Shown: piece by piece, positions 5,813 through 6,237 of the stretch
Layout: each line of letters begins with the position of its first letter
Position numbering within the stretch: the first letter of the stretch is position 1
Source of the DNA: Deltaproteobacteria bacterium
Lineage (GTDB): Bacteria; Desulfobacterota; Desulfobacteria; Desulfobacterales; JAFDDL01
Assembly (NCBI GenBank): GCA_019310865.1
Contig: JAFDDL010000232.1
Coordinates: 1 to 6,237, forward strand
Direction: 5' to 3'
Length of the DNA: 6,237 bases
Position numbers and translations under genes: made by a program
Notes under the pieces: generated by a model
Told to the model about the DNA's origin: nothing
Seen by the model: the letters and a program-made list of their open reading frames with translations, nothing else
Databases searched by the model: none

Positions 5813-5833
5813 AAATAGGGAAAGACCCTATTT
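5813..5833. promoter_or_regulatory. Inverted repeat AAATAGGG-N5-CCCTATTT, candidate operator
   Basis: AAATAGGG (5813-5820) and CCCTATTT (5826-5833) are perfect reverse complements around a 5-bp centre. The site starts directly after the predicted -10 box of the NarL-type gene and covers its expected transcription start, a position typical of repression. It is 32 bp upstream of the receiver-only gene. Binding by the adjacent NarL-type regulator is inferred from position only. As RNA it would be an 8-bp hairpin with no T-tract, so a terminator is less likely. Confidence 0.5.
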
Positions 5834-5862
5834 ATCATAGGTGATTAAATTGGTAAAGTCAT
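5834..5862 (-). promoter_or_regulatory. Predicted promoter of the NarL-type regulator gene
   Basis: Reading leftward, ATGACT (5862..5857) and TATGAT (5839..5834) are 17 bp apart, matching consensus at 4/6 and 5/6 positions. Transcription would start near 5827, leaving about 115 nt of leader before ATG 5710. The -35 box is only 3 bp from the receiver-only gene's ATG on the other strand. Confidence 0.45.
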
Positions 5863-5865
5863 AGT

Positions 5866-6231
5866 ATGCTCAAGACATTGATAGTCGAGAAAAACGAAGG
5901 CTTCAGAGACTCGCTGATCAAGTTTCTCGGTGAGCAGTTTTCAACGATGGCATTTGAAATGGCATCCACTGGAAAAGAGGCCTTGGAAAAATTCCCGCTT
6001 TTTTGCCCCCAATTGGTGTTTGTGGATATTCATTTGCCGGGTGGAAACGGCCTGCAGCTGGCCAGACGAATTCGTGAAAAAAATGCCGGCACCGTGATTG
6101 TCATGCTGGCGGACCAAGATGGCCCGGAATACCGGCTGGCGGCAAACAAAGTCGGCGCCAATCATTTTGTGTCCAAAGGCGGAGCTTCGGTGGATGCGCT
6201 TATCGGTTTGGTTGGCGCCATTGTCGAATAA
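5866..6231 (+). CDS. Receiver-only response regulator with atypical active site
   Basis: A 121-residue protein consisting of a single CheY-like receiver domain with no output domain; such proteins usually pass phosphate or bind a partner. The fold markers are clear: LIVEKNEGFR at the N-terminus, phosphoacceptor Asp54 in FVDIHLPGGNG, GANHFVSK with conserved Lys104. Two switch positions depart from the family: the acidic pair reads Glu8-Lys9 instead of Asp/Glu-Asp, and the conserved Thr/Ser after beta-4 is Leu81 (VIVMLAD). Phosphate-driven switching may therefore be altered. ATG 5866 is the only sensible start because a TAA stands in frame at 5854; no good Shine-Dalgarno sequence precedes it. 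It is divergent from the NarL-type gene with 155 bp between starts, and ends 6 bases before the window edge, so its downstream neighbours are unknown. Confidence 0.9.
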   Translation: MLKTLIVEKNEGFRDSLIKFLGEQFSTMAFEMASTGKEALEKFPLFCPQLVFVDIHLPGGNGLQLARRIREKNAGTVIVMLADQDGPEYRLAANKVGANHFVSKGGASVDALIGLVGAIVE

Positions 6232-6237
6232 CCAATC

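Overview
The window reads as chromosomal DNA of a Gram-negative bacterium of moderate GC content with many signalling proteins. HDOD, HD-GYP, NarL-type and receiver-only proteins packed together, and large intergenic palindromes, are the style of Desulfobacterota (Desulfobacterales-like). That assignment is an inference from style and memory, not from a database comparison. No phage, plasmid, transposase, CRISPR, tRNA or rRNA is visible.

Layout, left to right. (1) Positions 1-561, minus strand: a peptide methionine sulfoxide reductase A (msrA) cut by the left edge, with a lipoprotein signal peptide and a well-placed second ribosome binding site just before the catalytic domain. (2) Positions 562-990: a gap without a convincing gene. 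It holds a heptad repeat hairpin, an 8-bp direct repeat beside a possible msrA promoter, and a ~184-bp imperfect palindrome (810-993) whose right end coincides with the stop codon of the next gene. (3) Positions 991-2830, minus strand: a two-gene operon, an HDOD-domain protein followed after 37 bp by a metallo-beta-lactamase-fold hydrolase. (4) Positions 2831-3259: a divergent control region with 16-bp tandem repeats, a perfect 16-bp palindrome, a good sigma-70-like promoter pointing right, and a GC-richer leader holding a possible 48-codon ORF that overlaps the next start by one base. (5) Positions 3260-5041, plus strand: a membrane-anchored PAS / GAF-like / HD-GYP protein, a probable cyclic-di-GMP phosphodiesterase. 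(6) Positions 5054-5710, minus strand, convergent with it by 12 bp: a NarL/FixJ-type response regulator. (7) Positions 5711-5865: a second divergent control region with a promoter and a TAGGG/CCCTA inverted repeat over the predicted transcription start. (8) Positions 5866-6231, plus strand: a receiver-only protein with an unusual active site.

How the genes may work together: four of the six genes look like signal-transduction parts, arranged as divergent or convergent neighbours rather than one long operon. HD-GYP proteins normally hydrolyse cyclic-di-GMP and HDOD proteins act as non-enzymatic or uncharacterised regulatory hubs, so the centre of the window may be a small second-messenger regulatory locus. 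No histidine kinase, GGDEF or PilZ protein lies in the window, so the input kinase for the two response regulators and the downstream cyclic-di-GMP target cannot be named. The most unusual items are the 184-bp palindrome, the receiver with Lys in place of an acidic metal residue and Leu in place of the conserved Thr/Ser, and the possible two-isoform msrA start.
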